Shown here piece by piece: positions 1 through 8,550 of a DNA stretch of 64,000 nucleotides (positions are counted from its first letter, which is position 1; each line of letters begins with the position of its first letter). The position numbers and the translations under genes were made by a program. The notes under the pieces are model-generated. The model was not told the DNA's origin. It worked only from the letters and a program-made list of their open reading frames with translations, and made no database searches. The stretch lies in the NCBI RefSeq assembly GCF_004801285.1, contig NZ_SSNY01000002.1:248001-312000 (forward strand), given 5' to 3'. Source of the DNA: Ollibium composti (GTDB lineage: Bacteria > Pseudomonadota > Alphaproteobacteria > Rhizobiales > Rhizobiaceae).

Positions 1-577
1 GGTTCCAGCCGCGCACCACCGGCTCGGCGCGGCTATGGTGTTCGTAGCCCAGCACGCTGATGCTGGCCGTGTCGAGCGTAAACAGGGCGCCCTGTTCGGG
101 TGGCAGGCCGAGCCAGCGCGCCGCCAGCACGCGCAGGAAATGCGCGCTGGAGAAGATCAGCACAGCGCCGTTTTCGGCGCGCAGGGCCGCGACGATCCTG
201 TCGGCCCGCCGGCCGGCGTCCGCCGCCTGCTCGCCGTCCGGGCAGCCGTCGCGGAACAGCAGCCAGCCGGGGCGTTCCTGCAGGATTTGCGGCGTCGTCA
301 GGCCTTCGTAGGTACCGTAGTCCCATTCGGCGAGATCGTCCTTAACGATGCAGCGGTCGCCGAAGCCGGCCAGTTCGCAGGTCCGGCGCGCTCGCTGCGA
401 CGGGCTCGACCAGACGGCGGCGAACGCCTGTCCCTCCAGCCTTCCGGCCAGTCCGCGCGCCGCCGCCTCGCCGGCGGCCGTCAGGGGAATGTCGCTGCGC
501 CCGGTATGGCGGCCGGACGCGCTCCATTGCGTCTCGCCGTGGCGCACCAGCCATATGTCCGAGACCGCTCCGCTCAT
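1..577 (-). CDS. Histidine phosphatase family protein (3' end cut by window)
   Basis: Member of the phosphoglycerate-mutase-like histidine phosphatase superfamily, probably a cytosolic phosphomonoesterase. The N-terminus carries the phosphohistidine motif RHGETQW with catalytic His13, followed by a substrate-binding segment GRHTGRSDIPLT. A SSPSQRAR arm and a later FSSAHFLRVLA stretch supply the second conserved Arg and His. The frame is open to base 1, where it reads VVRGWN; family members normally stop close to such a sequence, so little is missing. Start is the ATG at 577. The substrate cannot be told from the sequence; alpha-ribazole phosphatase and SixA-like roles are alternatives. It is divergent from the MATE gene. 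Confidence 0.85.
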   Translation of the reverse strand, partial: MSGAVSDIWLVRHGETQWSASGRHTGRSDIPLTAAGEAAARGLAGRLEGQAFAAVWSSPSQRARRTCELAGFGDRCIVKDDLAEWDYGTYEGLTTPQILQERPGWLLFRDGCPDGEQAADAGRRADRIVAALRAENGAVLIFSSAHFLRVLAARWLGLPPEQGALFTLDTASISVLGYEHHSRAEPVVRGWN

Positions 578-803
578 GCCTAACCTTTCCTTTTCGTCCT
601 GCTTTCGTCGCAGGAGCGGGCGGCGAATGCAACGGCCCCGGCGAGGGTGCCGCCGCTGGTCCGGCGCTTGTGGCGGTGCCCCTCTTGTCTTTTTGCGCCT
701 TTTCGTCGACAAACCGCATCTTGCCCGCGGCGCCATGACGTGCTGCGGCGATTCGTGCGGCTTCCGGCCGATTTGCCGACGCGCCGTGTGTGGATTGACG
801 ACC

Positions 804-2204
804 ATGTCCGTTATGGAAGCCGGAGCGCGCGCGCCGGAAAATCTCTGGCGCTCCGAAATCAAGGCGACGGTGGCGCTCGCCTGGCCGATGGTGCTGACCA
901 ATCTCGGCCAGACGGCGATGACGGCCACCGACGTCATGATGATGGGCCGGCTCGGCCCGGCGAAGCTGGCGGCCGGCGCGCTCGGCTCCAACCTCTATTT
1001 CATGCTGATGATCTTCGGCCTCGGCCTGATGCTCGCCACCTCGCCGATGATGGCGACCGAACTCGGCCGCAAGCGCCATTCGGTGCGCGACATTCGCCGC
1101 ACCGTGCGGCAGGGCCTGTGGCAGGCCGTTCTGGTCGCAATTCCCATCTGGCTCATCCTGTGGCACGGCGAGGCGCTGCTGCTCCTGATGGGGCAGGAGC
1201 CGGACTTGGCACATCTGGCCGGCATCTACCTGCACTGGCTGCAATGGGCGGTGCTGCCCTTCTACGGCTACATCGTCCTGCGCTCCTTCATTTCGGCGCT
1301 GGAGCGGCCGGGCTGGGCGCTGGTCATCGTCTTTCTGGCGGTGGCCGCCAACGCCCTGTTCAACTGGCTGTTCATGTTCGGGCATTTCGGCTTCCCGGCC
1401 ATGGGCATCGCCGGCTCCGGCCTCGCCACCACGCTGTCCTCGACGCTGATGTTCATCGGCATGACGGCGGTCGTGCTGGTGGAGCGGCAGTTCCGCCGCT
1501 ACCGCCTGTTCGGCCGCTTCTGGCGTTCCGACTGGCCGCGCTTCATGGGCCTGTTGAAGCTCGGCCTGCCGATTGCCGGCATCCTCGCCTTCGAGGTGAC
1601 CATCTTCAACGCGGCCGCGCTCCTGATGGGCCTGATCGGCGCCGATCCGCTGGCGGCGCACGCCATCGCCCTGCAGGTCTGCTCGATCACCTTCATGGTG
1701 CCGCTCGGCCTGAACCAGGCGGTGACGGTGCGCGTCGGCCTCGCTCACGGCGCCGGCGACAAGGAAGGGGTGAGCCGCGCCGGCTGGACGGCCTTCATCC
1801 TCGGCGTGTCCTTCATGGCGCTGATGGCGCTGGTCATGCTCTTGTGGCCGCGCCCGCTCATCAGCGCCTTCGTCGATGTCGCCGATCCCGCCAACGCGCC
1901 GGTCATCGTGCTGGCGGTGTCGTTCCTCGCCTTCGCCGCCCTGTTCCAGATATTCGACGGCGCGCAGGCGGTGGCTTCCGGCATGCTGCGCGGCCTGCAC
2001 GACACCACCGTGCCGATGATCTATGCGGCGATCGGCTATTGGGGCATCGGCCTGCCGCTCGGCGTCGTCCTGGCCTTTTACGTCGGCCTGCAAGGCAACG
2101 GCATCTGGATAGGCCTTTCGGTCGGGCTGGCGTCGGTGTCGATCCTACTTCTGGCGCGCTGGCTGCGGCGTGGCCGGCTGGCGCCGGCGCCGGATTTCGG
2201 CTGA
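804..2204 (+). CDS. MATE family multidrug exporter
   Basis: Polytopic inner-membrane protein of 466 residues, the usual size for NorM/DinF-type MATE antiporters, which export cationic drugs or metabolites in exchange for H+ or Na+. The sequence shows about twelve hydrophobic segments in two similar halves; typical MATE stretches include LAWPMVLTNLGQTAM near the N-terminus and SGMLRGLHDTTVPM in the second half. The frame is open far upstream (to 348), but that extension is basic, low in hydrophobicity and antisense to the phosphatase; the ATG at 804, just ahead of the first membrane segment, is preferred. ATG 816 is a second possibility. Substrate unknown. Confidence 0.9.
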   Translation: MSVMEAGARAPENLWRSEIKATVALAWPMVLTNLGQTAMTATDVMMMGRLGPAKLAAGALGSNLYFMLMIFGLGLMLATSPMMATELGRKRHSVRDIRRTVRQGLWQAVLVAIPIWLILWHGEALLLLMGQEPDLAHLAGIYLHWLQWAVLPFYGYIVLRSFISALERPGWALVIVFLAVAANALFNWLFMFGHFGFPAMGIAGSGLATTLSSTLMFIGMTAVVLVERQFRRYRLFGRFWRSDWPRFMGLLKLGLPIAGILAFEVTIFNAAALLMGLIGADPLAAHAIALQVCSITFMVPLGLNQAVTVRVGLAHGAGDKEGVSRAGWTAFILGVSFMALMALVMLLWPRPLISAFVDVADPANAPVIVLAVSFLAFAALFQIFDGAQAVASGMLRGLHDTTVPMIYAAIGYWGIGLPLGVVLAFYVGLQGNGIWIGLSVGLASVSILLLARWLRRGRLAPAPDFG

Positions 2205-2399
2205 GACGGACCCCGCGCCGCCGTCGCCGTCCCGGCGGACGGCATCGGGAACCTCGGCAATGGGATTTCCGTGCCCGGCCCCGGCACCAGGCACGCGGTG
2301 CCGGATGCGCTCGACCGGCTGGCCGAAACCGGCAAGGCCGGTGATCTCGTTGTCTTCTATTGGAGCGGCTACTGCGAATATGTCTGTTACTGCTACTGA
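2205..2399 (+). pseudogene. Possible caspase-like (peptidase C14) remnant
   Basis: Directly behind the MATE stop and in the same frame there are 64 codons without a stop, ending in TGA at 2397-2399, with no convincing start. The translation includes ALDRLAETGKAGDLVVFYWSG, with the last Gly where bacterial caspase-like proteins read SGHG with the catalytic His. Here the His position is Tyr and the frame ends twelve residues later in a Tyr/Cys-rich tail. This looks like a decayed fragment of a caspase-fold domain, not a functional gene. The match is from memory of the family and short, so chance similarity is possible. Confidence 0.3.
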
Positions 2400-2419
2400 T
2401 GCTATCGGCGCGTTCCCGA

Positions 2420-2455
2420 TAAGAAAACCTCGCGGCGAAGGCCGGGGTTTTCTTA
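2420..2455 (+). terminator. Hairpin terminator between MATE and pncB
   Basis: AAGAAAACC at 2421-2429 pairs with GGTTTTCTT at 2446-2454, and an inner CGGC/GCCG pair closes a GAAG loop. The right arm ends in a T-rich run on the + strand, so it can act as a Rho-independent terminator for upstream transcripts and is close to symmetric for the other strand. Confidence 0.55.
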
Positions 2456-2552
2456 TGGACCAAGGGCAAAGCGGGCAGCGCATCGCGCGATTCGATGCTA
2501 GAAGGCCTGTCGCAACCGCCTGATCAGCCACTCCGACCCGGGGCCGGACCGC

Positions 2553-3854
2553 ATGACCAAGACCGATATCGCACGGCGCGTCTACAACCACACCTGGAAG
2601 CTCGATCCGATCGTGCGCTCCCTGCTCGATACGGATTTCTACAAGCTCCTCATGCTGCAGATGATCTGGGGCATGTACCCCAAGGTCGACGCCACCTTCT
2701 CGCTGATCAACCGCAGCCCGGTGCGACTGGCCGACGAGATCGACGAAGGCGAGTTGCGCGAACAGCTCGACCATGCCCGCACGCTGCATTTCTCCAAGAA
2801 GGAGATGATCTGGCTGGGCGGCAACAATTTCTACGGCCGCAAGCAGATCTTCGAGCCGGAATTCCTCGCCTGGCTGGAGGATTTCCGCCTGCCTGAATAT
2901 CATCTGGAAAAGCGCGACGGCCAGTTCGAGCTGACCTTCGCGGGGCCGTGGATGCTGACGACGCTGTGGGAGATCCCGGCGCTCGCCATCATCAACGAAC
3001 TGCGTTCGCGCGCCGCCATGCGGCAGTTCGGCCCCTTCGCGCTCGACGTGCTCTATGCCCGCGCCAAGGCCAAGATGTGGGCCAAGACCGAGCTTCTGAA
3101 AAAGCTGCCCGGCATCAACATCTCGGATTTCGGCACCCGTCGCCGCCACTCCTTCCTGTGGCAGCGCTGGTGCGTGGAGGCGCTGAAGGAAGGCATCGGC
3201 GACGCCTTCACCGGCACTTCAAACGTCAAGCTCGCCATGGACACCGACCTGGAGGCGCTGGGCACCAACGCACACGAATTGCCGATGGTGCTGGCGGCCC
3301 TTGCCGATACCGAAAAGGACCTGAAGGCGGCGCCCTATCAGGTGCTGCTGGACTGGCAACGCTACTATGGCGGCAATCTGCTGATCGTGCTGCCGGATGC
3401 GTTCGGCACGGCGGCTTTCCTGCGCGACGCGCCCGACTGGGTGGCCGACTGGACCGGCTTCCGCCCCGACAGCGCCCCGCCCATCGAGGGCGGCGAAAAG
3501 ATCATTTCCTGGTGGCGCGAGAAGGGCAGGGACCCGAAGAAGAAGCTCTTGATCTTCTCCGACGGGCTGGAGGTCGACACCATCATCGACACCTATAAAC
3601 ATTTCGAGGGGAAGGTGCGCATGGCCTTCGGCTGGGGCACCAACCTGACCAACGACTTCGAGGATTGCGCGCCGACCCCGACCGACCGGCTGAACCCCAT
3701 CTCGCTGGTCTGCAAGGTGACCGAGGCGAACGGCCGGCCGGCGGTGAAGCTGTCCGACAATCCCGAAAAGGCCACCGGCGACAGGAAGGAAATCGCCCGC
3801 TACCTGCGCATCTTCGGCGAGGAGGATCGCGTGCGGCAGCTGGTGAAGGTGTAG
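2553..3854 (+). CDS. pncB: Nicotinate phosphoribosyltransferase
   Basis: Cytosolic enzyme of the Preiss-Handler NAD salvage pathway: nicotinate + PRPP + ATP to nicotinate mononucleotide. The 433-residue length matches bacterial PncB. Visible family landmarks are the N-terminal [13 protein letters not shown], the [11 protein letters not shown] segment with the His that is phosphorylated in the family, GTSNVKLA, and the phosphate-binding [11 protein letters not shown] near the C-terminus. The start at 2553 is followed at once by conserved sequence ([15 protein letters not shown]). It stands alone between a terminator hairpin and a palindromic repeat, so is likely a single-gene transcript. Confidence 0.95.
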   Translation: MTKTDIARRVYNHTWKLDPIVRSLLDTDFYKLLMLQMIWGMYPKVDATFSLINRSPVRLADEIDEGELREQLDHARTLHFSKKEMIWLGGNNFYGRKQIFEPEFLAWLEDFRLPEYHLEKRDGQFELTFAGPWMLTTLWEIPALAIINELRSRAAMRQFGPFALDVLYARAKAKMWAKTELLKKLPGINISDFGTRRRHSFLWQRWCVEALKEGIGDAFTGTSNVKLAMDTDLEALGTNAHELPMVLAALADTEKDLKAAPYQVLLDWQRYYGGNLLIVLPDAFGTAAFLRDAPDWVADWTGFRPDSAPPIEGGEKIISWWREKGRDPKKKLLIFSDGLEVDTIIDTYKHFEGKVRMAFGWGTNLTNDFEDCAPTPTDRLNPISLVCKVTEANGRPAVKLSDNPEKATGDRKEIARYLRIFGEEDRVRQLVKV

Positions 3855-3907
3855 AGGCTTCGGCAGGGCGATCGCAGATGGAAATTTTGCCGACACCGCC
3901 CCGCCGG

Positions 3908-4043
3908 CACCCCGACCCCTTACCCTTCCCCGCAAGGGGGAGGGGATCATCGATGCCGGCACCCTTCGATGCCGGCGTCAGTGCGTTATGGCGCGACTGC
4001 GAAGTTCCCCTCCCCCTTGCGGGGAGGGATAAGGGGTGGGGGT
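3908..4043. repeat. Long palindromic intergenic repeat
   Basis: Two arms of about 38 bp (3908-3945 and 4006-4043) are near-perfect inverted copies; each has a core CTCCCCTTGCGGGG-like palindrome followed by a run reading GACCCCTTACCC or its complement. The 60-bp centre holds a smaller inverted pair around GATGCCGGC. It lies between pncB and the next gene. Similar C/G-run palindromes occur at 7280, 10990 and 58078, so this is one copy of a dispersed family; no coding content. Confidence 0.8.
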
Positions 4044-4072
4044 CTGCGCCGAGTGTGAAGCAGAGAAGGGAC

Positions 4073-5452
4073 ATGCTTTGCCTCCTCGCTGTCATTGCCC
4101 CGCTTCTCCCCACCTCCGCCTTCGCCCATGCCTCCGACCGCGGCCATGTGCTGCTTCTGCCGACCGGCTACTACCTTCTCGGCGGCGCCGTTGCCGTGGC
4201 CGTGTCCTTCCTCGTGCTCGCGCTGCTGCCGGCCACCGCGCCGGCGCGGCTGTGGCGCCGCCGCCTGCCTTTGTTCAAGGTCGGGGAAGGTGCGCGCCTC
4301 GCCGTCTCGCTGCTGTCCTTCGCCGTCTTCGCCGCGCTGATCGTCGCCGGCTTCGTCGGCAGCCGCGATCCGCTCTCCAATCCGCTGCCGCTGACGATTT
4401 GGACGCTTCTATGGGCCGGGCTGGTCCTGGTGCAGGGCCTGCTCGGCGATATCTGGCGATGGCTCAATCCCTGGTACGGTCCCTGGCGTCTCGCCGTCGG
4501 CCTGCTCGGTCCGCGCGCGCCATGGCGGCTGCCGGCATGGCTCGGCTGCTGGCCGGCTTTCGTCCTGTTCTTTGCGTTCGCCTGGTTCGAGCTGGTCGAC
4601 CCGGCGCCCGACGATCCGGCCCGGCTGGCGACGGCCGCCGGCCTCTACTGGCTGGTCTCCTTCGCCGCCATGCTCGCCTTCGGCTACAGGCCGTGGAGCC
4701 GCAAGGGCGAATTCCTGACGCTGTTCTTCACCATGGTCGCGCGCTTCGGCGTGGTCGAGCGCACGGGCCGCCGGTTCGTTCTCTGCCTGCCCGGTGCCAA
4801 GCTTTTCGGCGCAGCACCGCTGGCCGCCAGCGGCATGGCGTTCATCCTTCTGGCGCTGTCTTCCGTCTCCTTCGACGGCCTGTCCAAGACCTTCTTCTGG
4901 CTCGGCCGGTTCGGCGTCAATCCGCTCGACTATCCGGGTCGCACGGCGCTCATGGGCATCGGCGCCTTCGGCCTCGTGCTGACGTTCCTGCTGCTCGCCG
5001 GCGCTTTCCTGCTTGCTGTATGGCTCGGCCAGCGCCTTGCCGGCGACGGCGTCCCGTTCGGCCGCGCCGCCGGCCTCTTGGTATGGTCGATCGTGCCGAT
5101 CGCGCTCGCCTATCATGTCGCCCACTACCTGACGGCGCTGCTGGTCGACGGCCAGTATGCGCTGGTCGCGCTGTCCGACCCGTTCGCGCGCGGCTGGAAC
5201 CTCATCGGCACCGCGCACCTGCATGTCTCGGCCGGCATCGTCGCCGGCGCGCATTCGGCCTGGTGGCTGTGGAACGTGCAGGCCGGCGCCATCGTCGCCG
5301 GCCATGTGCTCGCCGTGCTGGTGGCGCACGGGCTCGCGGCCCGGCTGCACGGCGGCGCCCGTGGCACTGTCTTCAGCCAGGTGCCGCTGACGCTTCTGAT
5401 GGTCGCCTACACCGTCTTCGGCCTGTGGCTCCTGTCGGCGCCGGCGGTATGA
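4073..5452 (+). CDS. Polytopic membrane protein of unknown function
   Basis: Not recognised with confidence. The 459-residue product has an N-terminal signal-like segment ending in SAFAHASDRGH and then around ten to eleven hydrophobic helices. Polar features inside the membrane part include paired histidines (YHVAHYL, HLHVSAGIVAGAHS) that could bind a metal or haem. The frame is open upstream to 3665 through the palindromic repeat and pncB antisense sequence, but AGAAGGG at 4063-4070 is a good ribosome site for the ATG at 4073 and the signal segment starts there. Neighbours give no functional hint. A transporter or membrane enzyme are equally possible. Confidence 0.7.
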   Translation: MLCLLAVIAPLLPTSAFAHASDRGHVLLLPTGYYLLGGAVAVAVSFLVLALLPATAPARLWRRRLPLFKVGEGARLAVSLLSFAVFAALIVAGFVGSRDPLSNPLPLTIWTLLWAGLVLVQGLLGDIWRWLNPWYGPWRLAVGLLGPRAPWRLPAWLGCWPAFVLFFAFAWFELVDPAPDDPARLATAAGLYWLVSFAAMLAFGYRPWSRKGEFLTLFFTMVARFGVVERTGRRFVLCLPGAKLFGAAPLAASGMAFILLALSSVSFDGLSKTFFWLGRFGVNPLDYPGRTALMGIGAFGLVLTFLLLAGAFLLAVWLGQRLAGDGVPFGRAAGLLVWSIVPIALAYHVAHYLTALLVDGQYALVALSDPFARGWNLIGTAHLHVSAGIVAGAHSAWWLWNVQAGAIVAGHVLAVLVAHGLAARLHGGARGTVFSQVPLTLLMVAYTVFGLWLLSAPAV

Positions 5453-5606
5453 TCGCGAGCGGGCCGATTGCCGTTGCGGAAAGCTCGCTTGTCAGGCCCC
5501 GGCTTTGATGATTTAGTTTGTACACATGCAATTTTCCGCGTCCGTCGCAGGAGCGCCGCTCTCGTCTTCATCCGTTGGTCGACGTCGATAACAAAGGGGA
5601 ACCGCC

Positions 5607-6911
5607 ATGACTGACCGCAAGGGATTTTTCGACCTCTCCGGCAACCGGCTGAGCCGCCGCACCGCGCTGAAGGGCCTGGCCGCCGGCGCCGGGCTGGCGG
5701 TGGCGCCGGGCTTCGTGCGCTATGCCCAGGCGCAAAGCTCCGAGCCGATCCGGATCGGCTTCCAGGCGCACCGCACCGGCATCGGCGCCGCCTATGGCCG
5801 CTGGTACGAGCGCACCACCAACGCCGCCGTCAAGGCCATCAACGATGCCGGCGGCATCAATGGCCGCCCGATCGAGATCATCGTCGAGGACGACGGCACC
5901 GATGCCGCCCGAGGTGCGGAGGTGGTGGCCAAGTTCGCCAACCAGCACAAGACCGACATCGTCTACGGCACGCTGTTCTCCCACGTCGTCATCGCCTCGG
6001 CGCCGACCGCCGGCGAACTGAAGATCCCCTACTACGTCGTCTCCGAGGGCTACCACGTCGCCTCCGGCAAGATGAACCGCTGGTGCCTGCAGCCCGGCAT
6101 CACCGACGTGCGCGCGCAGGTGACCTCGGTGGCGCCGTGGATCGCCGCCAACGCCGGCAAGAAGGTCACCATGATCTTCCCCGACTACGCCTTCGGCTAC
6201 GACCATCGCGACTACCTGCCGCCGGCGATCGAGAAGGCCGGCGGCAAGGTGGTGGCGCAGATCGCCATCCCGCCGACGGAATCCTCCTTCACCAAGTATT
6301 TCCCGCAGATTCCGGCCGAGACGGAGGTTATCTACCACGTCATGGTCGGCCCGGCCGTGCTCACCTTCGTCAAGGAACTCGGCGACTTCTACGGCTCCAA
6401 CGGCCCGAAGCTGTTCGGCTTCATCGATTCGCTGGAGGCCGTCGACATCAACAGCCCCGGCCTCGAATACCTCGACGGCAGCCACTTCTGGGAAGGCTCG
6501 CCGCGCTATGCGCAGGCGGGTGACAGCGAGGCCGAGAAGGCCTATCGCGCCGCCGTCGGCATCGACGACAACGGCGCCGCCGTCGGCGACGCAAAGGACG
6601 TCTCCACCGCCGCCCACATGTTCGGCTGCTGGGAGACGCTCTACGTCATCAAGAAGGCGATGGAGGACGCGTCCTACAAGGGGCCGCAGGACCGCGCCAA
6701 GCTGGTCGAGGCGACCGAGGCCCTGACCGAGTTCGCCGAAGGGCCGGAGCACCCGCAGGGCAAGAAAGTGTTCAACGGCAAGATCCACCAGGTCTTCGGC
6801 AGCCAGAACATCTCCAAGCTGGAAGGCGGAAAGCTCAACGTCGTCCACAAGACGACGATCGAGGACGGCCTATACGAGCCGGAAGCCGACTACACCACCC
6901 AGCCGCTGTAG
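5607..6911 (+). CDS. Branched-chain-amino-acid-type ABC substrate-binding protein (Tat-exported)
   Basis: Periplasmic type-I binding protein (Peripla_BP_6/LivJ-like), 434 residues. The N-terminus has a twin-arginine signal, SRRTALKGLAAGAG, followed by a hydrophobic run and a QAQS cleavage region, so export of the folded protein by Tat is inferred. The mature part opens with EPIRIGFQAHRTGIGAAYG and has NDAGGINGRPIEIIVEDDGTD, typical of the family. It precedes livHMGF-type genes by about 760 bp and should feed them. Family members bind amino acids, amides, urea or aromatic acids; the ligand cannot be told here. The Tat signal is unusual, because most LivJ homologues use Sec. Confidence 0.88.
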   Translation: MTDRKGFFDLSGNRLSRRTALKGLAAGAGLAVAPGFVRYAQAQSSEPIRIGFQAHRTGIGAAYGRWYERTTNAAVKAINDAGGINGRPIEIIVEDDGTDAARGAEVVAKFANQHKTDIVYGTLFSHVVIASAPTAGELKIPYYVVSEGYHVASGKMNRWCLQPGITDVRAQVTSVAPWIAANAGKKVTMIFPDYAFGYDHRDYLPPAIEKAGGKVVAQIAIPPTESSFTKYFPQIPAETEVIYHVMVGPAVLTFVKELGDFYGSNGPKLFGFIDSLEAVDINSPGLEYLDGSHFWEGSPRYAQAGDSEAEKAYRAAVGIDDNGAAVGDAKDVSTAAHMFGCWETLYVIKKAMEDASYKGPQDRAKLVEATEALTEFAEGPEHPQGKKVFNGKIHQVFGSQNISKLEGGKLNVVHKTTIEDGLYEPEADYTTQPL

Positions 6912-6928
6912 GCTTTCCTTGTCGCCTA

Positions 6929-6960
6929 GATACTGACGGCGTATATACGTCGTCAGTATC
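6929..6960. promoter_or_regulatory. Inverted repeat, likely antitoxin operator
   Basis: GATACTGACG at 6929-6938 is repeated in perfect inverse as CGTCAGTATC at 6951-6960, with the small palindrome GTATATAC in the centre. It lies 17 bp upstream of the ribbon-helix-helix gene at 6978. Ribbon-helix-helix antitoxins normally repress their own promoter through such sites, so autoregulation is inferred. Confidence 0.65.
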
Positions 6961-6977
6961 GAAAGGGAGCCTTTGCC

Positions 6978-7262
6978 ATGGCCAAGGAAGCTGTCTTCAC
7001 CATGAAGCTGGAACCGGAACTACGCGACGCCTTCATGGCCGCCGCCGCCGCCGCCGACCGTCCCGCTTCGCAGATCGTGCGTGAATTCATGCGCGACTAC
7101 GTCCAGCAGGATAGGGAGTATGTCGAGTTTCTGCGCCGCAAGGTGGAGAAGGCAAGGCAATCTATTGCCGAAGGGAAATGGTCCACCCAAGAGGAGGTCG
7201 GAGCCAGAGCCGCAACTCGGCGCGCGGGACTTCGGCGCCGGATCGATGAGGCCACCGAGTGA
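6978..7262 (+). CDS. Ribbon-helix-helix antitoxin-like protein (orphaned)
   Basis: Small 94-residue protein whose N-terminal half (AVFTMKLEPELRDAFMAAA, then RPASQIVREFMRDYV) fits the beta-alpha-alpha DNA-binding fold of CopG/ParD-type antitoxins. The basic C-terminal tail (RAATRRAGLRRRIDEATE) would normally wrap the toxin. GAAAGGGAG precedes the ATG. Its stop overlaps a GTG start (GTGA at 7259-7262) in the tight arrangement of type II toxin-antitoxin operons, but the downstream frame is cut within a dozen codons by a palindromic element. It is therefore probably an antitoxin without a working partner, sitting between binding-protein and permease genes of an importer. Confidence 0.75.
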   Translation: MAKEAVFTMKLEPELRDAFMAAAAAADRPASQIVREFMRDYVQQDREYVEFLRRKVEKARQSIAEGKWSTQEEVGARAATRRAGLRRRIDEATE

Positions 7263-7290
7263 AGCCTGTCGTTGTGCACCATAACCTCTC
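7259..7290 (+). pseudogene. Truncated RelE/ParE-type toxin start
   Basis: The GTG at 7259 overlaps the antitoxin stop by 4 bases and opens with MKPVVVHHNLSS, resembling the first strand of ParE/RelE toxins (MKPVV.H..). From about 7280 the sequence is the left arm of an inverted-repeat element, and the frame then reads through its low-complexity interior to 7510. No recognisable toxin core is found between the element and livH. Identity rests on position, coupling and only seven or eight residues. Confidence 0.4.
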
Positions 7291-7513
7291 CTCACAAAGG
7301 CAGGGCTATCGCACATGGCGCGTTACCCCCTCTCCGTCGCGCCCTGCGGGCGCGCCGCCTCTCCCCCCGTTTCGGGTGGAGAGGATACGCCGGCCGCAAC
7401 CTTGGTGCCCATCCTCTCCCCTCACGAAGTGGGGGAGAGGTGGCTTGCGAAGCAAGACGGAGAGGGGGAGCGCCATGTGCGATAGCCCTGCCTTTGTGAG
7501 GAAAGGTTAGGGT
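7280..7513. mobile_element. MITE-like palindromic element (about 230 bp)
   Basis: Long terminal inverted repeats of roughly 55 bp: the left arm at about 7281-7337 and the right arm at about 7457-7512 both contain TCACAAAGGCAGGGCTATCG or its complement, followed by CACATGGCGC and a CCCCTCTCCGTC run. The arms differ by only a few substitutions and a small indel. The interior (about 7338-7456) holds further CTCTCCCC/GGGGAGAG palindromes and no open frame of its own. It begins just after the first codons of the putative toxin gene. No clear target-site duplication is visible. The remaining gap to livH (7514-7668) shows no gene I can support. Confidence 0.7.
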
Positions 7514-7668
7514 GGGGGAGCGCCGCCATATGCAATCACCATGCCCACATTGTGGGAAGAAATTTGCGCGCTGCTGCTTGTGTTCCTTGTCTTCGCCGCC
7601 CAGCAGTGCGACTGCACTTCCATACGTCCCGCCAATGGCCTCCGATCGAAGACCAAGGTGACGCCTGA

Positions 7669-8550
7669 ATGGCCTTCGGTCCGCATCTCCTTCTCGCCGT
7701 CCTCGAAGGCCTCGTCACCGCAGCCGTCCTGTCGCTGACGGCGCTCGGCCTGTCGCTGGTGTTCGGCGTCATGCGCATCGTCAACGTCGCGCATGGCGAA
7801 TTCTTCATGCTGGGCGCGGTGCTCGCCTGGGCGGTGGCGAACGCGCTCGGCGGCCATCCCGCCCTCGGCTTCGTCGCCGCGCTGGTGATCGCGCCGCTGA
7901 TCGTCGGCGCGGTGGCGTGGCTGGCAGAGCGGCTGGTGCTGTCGCGGCTGAACTACAATCCCGAATCCACCATCGTCGCCACCATCGGCCTGCTCTACAT
8001 CATCCAGCAACTGGCGCTGACCTTCTACGGCCCCGAAGCGCGGCCGGTGGCGCCGCCCTTCAACGTCCGCCTGTCGCTGCCGTGGTTCGGCTATTCCGCC
8101 TACAAGCTCTCCATCATCGCCACCGCCGCCCTTTTGCTGATCGCCACCTGGCTGGTGCTGACGCGCACGAAGATCGGCCTCACCATGCGCGCCACGCAGT
8201 ATGACAGCGAGACGGCGCAGGCCTTCGGCATCCCGGTCGGCCGCGTCTATGCCGGCGTCTTCGCGCTCGGCGCCATGCTGGCCGCCCTTGCCGCCGTGCT
8301 GATCGTGCCGATCAGCCAGGCGCACTACCTGATGGGGCAGGACCCGCTGCTGCTCTCCTTCATCGTCGTCATCATCGGCGGTCTGGGCTCACTGCGCGGC
8401 ACGGTGGTGGCGGCCGTGCTGATCGGCGTCTCCGACGGCGTCGTCTCCATGTTCTTCTCGCCGACGCTGGCCAAGATGATCGCCACGCTGGCGGTGGCGC
8501 TGGTGCTGGTGTTCCGCCCGCAGGGCCTGTTCGGGACGGCGGCGCGATGA
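7669..8550 (+). CDS. Branched-chain amino acid-type ABC permease (LivH-like)
   Basis: Inner-membrane permease of 293 residues with about eight hydrophobic segments and the LivH hallmark GLSLVFGVMRIVNVAHGEFFMLGA near the N-terminus, plus GGLGSLRGTVVAAVLIG in the cytoplasmic coupling region. It forms the first half of the heterodimeric channel with the following LivM-like protein; the two overlap by 4 bases (ATGA at 8547-8550), so they are translationally coupled. The ATG at 7669 directly precedes the first membrane helix. Substrate is set by the binding protein encoded at 5607. Confidence 0.92.
   Translation: MAFGPHLLLAVLEGLVTAAVLSLTALGLSLVFGVMRIVNVAHGEFFMLGAVLAWAVANALGGHPALGFVAALVIAPLIVGAVAWLAERLVLSRLNYNPESTIVATIGLLYIIQQLALTFYGPEARPVAPPFNVRLSLPWFGYSAYKLSIIATAALLLIATWLVLTRTKIGLTMRATQYDSETAQAFGIPVGRVYAGVFALGAMLAALAAVLIVPISQAHYLMGQDPLLLSFIVVIIGGLGSLRGTVVAAVLIGVSDGVVSMFFSPTLAKMIATLAVALVLVFRPQGLFGTAAR

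Noticed and set aside
3665..4072. N-terminal extension of the membrane protein at 4073
   Set aside because: It would translate pncB out of frame and the palindromic repeat; the signal-like segment and SD both point to 4073.
7541..7668. Short frame starting MPTLWEEICALLLVFLVFAAQQC as a small membrane protein
   Set aside because: No ribosome site, frame overlaps the livH start, and composition is that of spacer DNA; not supported as a gene.
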